Below, piece by piece: positions 6,391-8,222 of a DNA stretch of 8,222 nucleotides. Position numbers and translations under genes: made by a program. The stretch is from the NCBI GenBank assembly GCA_028869615.1, contig JAGWRQ010000086.1, forward strand, positions 1 to 8,222, read 5' to 3'. Below the pieces are notes generated by a model. The model searched no databases and had not been told where the DNA came from. It was given only the letters and a program-made list of their open reading frames with translations. Source of the DNA: Candidatus Methylomirabilota bacterium (lineage in GTDB: Bacteria > Methylomirabilota > Methylomirabilia > Methylomirabilales > Methylomirabilaceae). Each line of letters starts with the position of its first letter. Position 1 is the first letter of the stretch.

Positions 6391-7227
6391 TCAGGGGCGC
6401 GCACGACCCCTTGCTATTGGGTCTCTACGCATTGCTCCGCCGCCTACCGCGCGACGGATGCCGGCTAACTCCACAGGGGTGAGCCGGCGCCAACGCCCTT
6501 TTGGCAACCTCCCCAACACGATCGGGCCGATGCGAACCCTCTGGAGCCTCAGCACCGGGTGCCCGATGGCGTCGCACAGCCGTCGGATCTCGTGATACCG
6601 TCCCTGGTGTACGACAAGTTTCAGCCACGCAGAACCGATCCCAGGCCTCACAATCTCGGCGTGGGTCGCCCACAGCCTCTCCCCATTCGACACGACCCCC
6701 GCCTTCAACCTGACCAGATCGGCGGGCGTCGGGCAACCCTGCACCTTGGCGAGATACTCCTTCTCGATCTCGAAGCTGGGGTGCATGAGCCCGTAGGCCA
6801 GCGCCCCATCATTGGTCAGGAGCACCAGTCCTTCCGTCTGATAGTCAAGGCGTCCGACAGGAAAGAGCCTGGGCAGTCCCCGCGGCGGCAACAGATCACC
6901 GATCACGGGTCGCCCCCGCGGATCGGACAACGAAGTCAGCACACCCGCCGGTTTGTGTAGTAGAAGGTAGGCGAGGCCAACCGATGGGATGACCGGCTTA
7001 CCATCGCACGTGACCTGATCGAGACCCGATGAGACCTTGGTCCCAAGCTGGGCGGCGACCCGACCATTGACGCAGACCCTCCCCTCCAGGATTAGCTTCT
7101 CGCAGCTCCTGCGCGAGCCGAGCCCGGCTCGTGCGAGATAGCGCTGCAGCCGTTCCTCTCCACCACCTGTCTGCCGTGCCGGTACGGGCCGGCCGGTCGA
7201 CTCATTCCGCCTTTTCGCTTTGAGCAA
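6391..7227 (-). CDS. rluB: 23S rRNA pseudouridine synthase, RluB/RsuA family
   Basis: The enzyme isomerises a uridine in ribosomal RNA to pseudouridine. From TTG at 7227 it has 278 residues: an S4 RNA-binding domain (ERLQRYLARAGLGSRRSCEK, 25-44), LLLHKPAGVLTS (88-99), the catalytic Asp128 in GRLDYQTEGLVLLTNDG (125-141), FEIEKEYLAKV (152-162) and VHQGRYHEIRRL (206-217). RluB, which acts on helix 89 of 23S rRNA, is the likeliest member; RluE or RluF cannot be excluded. The start is uncertain. The frame is open upstream to a TTG at 7278 (295 residues, 77-base overlap with scpB), and family proteins usually begin just before ERLQ. TTG 7227 has AAGGAGG about 15 bases upstream. An ATG at 7205 forms an ATGA with the scpB stop but is out of frame. 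The basic C-terminal tail looks lineage-specific. Confidence 0.9.
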   Translation of the reverse strand: MLKAKRRNESTGRPVPARQTGGGEERLQRYLARAGLGSRRSCEKLILEGRVCVNGRVAAQLGTKVSSGLDQVTCDGKPVIPSVGLAYLLLHKPAGVLTSLSDPRGRPVIGDLLPPRGLPRLFPVGRLDYQTEGLVLLTNDGALAYGLMHPSFEIEKEYLAKVQGCPTPADLVRLKAGVVSNGERLWATHAEIVRPGIGSAWLKLVVHQGRYHEIRRLCDAIGHPVLRLQRVRIGPIVLGRLPKGRWRRLTPVELAGIRRAVGGGAMRRDPIARGRARP

Positions 7228-7795
7228 CTGGCTCGTCTGAAGCCTCCTTCCCGGCCGCGTTCGGGGCCAGCGCCTCAATCTCCTTCAAGGTCGGCAACTC
7301 CGAAAGGTCCTTGAATCCAAAATACTCCAGGAAGGAGCGGCTGGTCCCATACAAGATCGGCCTGCCCACCTCGGGCTTTCGTCCGAGAATCCGGACGAGA
7401 TCACGCTCCACCAGCGTCTTCAAGACGCCGTCCACCATGACCCCTCGGATCGCCTCGATCTCCGGCTTGGTGATCGGCTGTTTATAGGCAATGAGCGCCA
7501 GCGTCTCGAGTGCGGCCCTGGACAGCCTGGTCGGCTTGGACCCACGAAGCCGCTGGACCCAAGGCGCCGCCTCGGGTTTTGTCATCAGACGATAGCCCCC
7601 GGCAACCTCGCTGAGGAGCATCCCGCGCTCCGGTTGTCCATATTTTTCTTGTAAGTCGACAAGTAGGCGGCGCACCTCCGCCCTGGAGCACCCATCGAGC
7701 AGTTCCTCGATCCGCTCCAGCGAGAGCGGCGACTCGGAGACAAACAGCAAGGCCTCGAGGATTCCGAGTGGGCCGAGGTCAGCCGGGGTGTCCAT
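7202..7795 (-). CDS. scpB: Segregation and condensation protein B
   Basis: This 197-residue protein dimerises and binds ScpA, and with SMC it compacts and segregates the chromosome. The N-terminal winged helix begins ILEALLFVSESPLSLERIEE (12-31). The second carries the family signature LETLALIAYKQPITKPEIE (95-113), with GVMVDGVLKTLVERDLV and GRPILYGTSRSFLEYFGF after it. The acidic, low-complexity tail (KEASDEPVAQSEKAE) is typical. The ATG at 7795 follows a G-rich stretch that can serve as a ribosome binding site and lies inside the scpA 3' end (17-base overlap). The 3' end overlaps the rluB reading frame. The scpA-scpB-rluB order is common in bacteria. Confidence 0.96.
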   Translation of the reverse strand: MDTPADLGPLGILEALLFVSESPLSLERIEELLDGCSRAEVRRLLVDLQEKYGQPERGMLLSEVAGGYRLMTKPEAAPWVQRLRGSKPTRLSRAALETLALIAYKQPITKPEIEAIRGVMVDGVLKTLVERDLVRILGRKPEVGRPILYGTSRSFLEYFGFKDLSELPTLKEIEALAPNAAGKEASDEPVAQSEKAE

Positions 7796-8222
7796 CGGCC
7801 CCCACCCCCGTTTCTACGGTTCGATAGATCGTGATCTCGCTCCCTGGCTCGGCTTGCCGGGCTCGGACCAGGCCCCGACGCAACAGCTCGAGCAGCCCGA
7901 GGAAGGTGGCGATCAGTTGGACGCGCGTCGTCACCCCCTCGAAGAGCGCCATAAACGATACCGGACTCTGAAGGGCCAGCCGATCCAACAGCGCCACCAT
8001 TCGCTCTCCCACGTTGATCGTCTCCGGGGTGATTTCAACTGCCCTCGCCTCCGGCGCTCGCTGCATGACCGCCGCGAATGCGCGAAACAGCGCGGAGAGG
8101 CTGACTTCCAGTGGGCCATCGGCAATCGGAATCGCAGGATCGGCAGGTCTCGCATACAGGAGCGACTGACCCGCCTCCAGCTCCTCGAACGTCATGGCCG
8201 CCTCCTTGAATCGTTTGTATTC
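7779..8222 (-). CDS. scpA: Segregation and condensation protein A, C-terminal part (5' end outside window)
   Basis: A 147-residue C-terminal portion of ScpA, the kleisin that bridges the SMC heads. The frame is open to the window edge and begins EYKRFKEAAMTFEELEAG, the conserved central region of the family. It ends in the winged-helix domain that binds the SMC head (SFMALFEGVTTRVQLIATFL, LLELLRRGLVRARQAEP, SEITIYRT). Full-length ScpA is usually near 250 residues, so about 100 N-terminal residues are missing here. The internal ATG at 8195 is not taken as the gene start, because the upstream EYKRFKEAA is typical ScpA sequence. It does have AAGGAGG five bases before it, but these bases are also the codons of the KEA motif. 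Confidence 0.93.
   Translation of the reverse strand, partial: EYKRFKEAAMTFEELEAGQSLLYARPADPAIPIADGPLEVSLSALFRAFAAVMQRAPEARAVEITPETINVGERMVALLDRLALQSPVSFMALFEGVTTRVQLIATFLGLLELLRRGLVRARQAEPGSEITIYRTVETGVGADGHPG

Overview
This is a GC-rich bacterial chromosome segment. Every well-supported gene lies on the minus strand, so the window reads right to left as one long transcriptional direction. In that order the genes are scpA (5' end outside the window), scpB, an RluB-type pseudouridine synthase, pheA, hisC, a hicA-hicB toxin-antitoxin pair, a solitary HigA-type antitoxin, aroF, tyrA and hflX (3' end outside the window). The fused chorismate mutase/prephenate dehydratase, the class-Ibeta DAHP synthase and the many type II toxin-antitoxin genes suit a free-living member of a phylum such as Methylomirabilota (NC10), Nitrospirota or a deltaproteobacterial lineage. 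That placement is inference from gene content and has low confidence.

Right part (5280-8222): scpA, scpB, rluB, pheA and hisC are tightly packed, with overlaps of 17 and about 26 bases and gaps of 17 and 16 bases, and probably form one operon. ScpA and ScpB are the kleisin and winged-helix subunits of the SMC condensin complex, and RluB modifies 23S rRNA. PheA starts the phenylalanine branch from chorismate. HisC is a class I/II aminotransferase that probably supplies the final transamination for phenylalanine and tyrosine as well as, or instead of, its histidine step.

Middle part (3031-4167): an accessory island of about 1.1 kb separates hisC from aroF. It holds hicA and hicB (4-base overlap), a 214-base gap with an imperfect nested inverted repeat that faintly resembles an integron attC site, a good sigma70-type promoter, and a HigA-family antitoxin with no HigB toxin beside it.

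Left part (1-3030): aroF (DAHP synthase with an N-terminal regulatory domain) and tyrA (prephenate dehydrogenase) overlap by 4 bases, and tyrA overlaps hflX by 35 bases. Together pheA, hisC, aroF and tyrA give the first committed step of aromatic synthesis plus the Phe and Tyr branches. The most plausible history is an ancestral pheA-hisC-aroF-tyrA cluster split by the toxin-antitoxin island. I found no rRNA, tRNA, CRISPR array, transposase or convincing intrinsic terminator. The only clear novelty candidates are in the 3082-4167 island.
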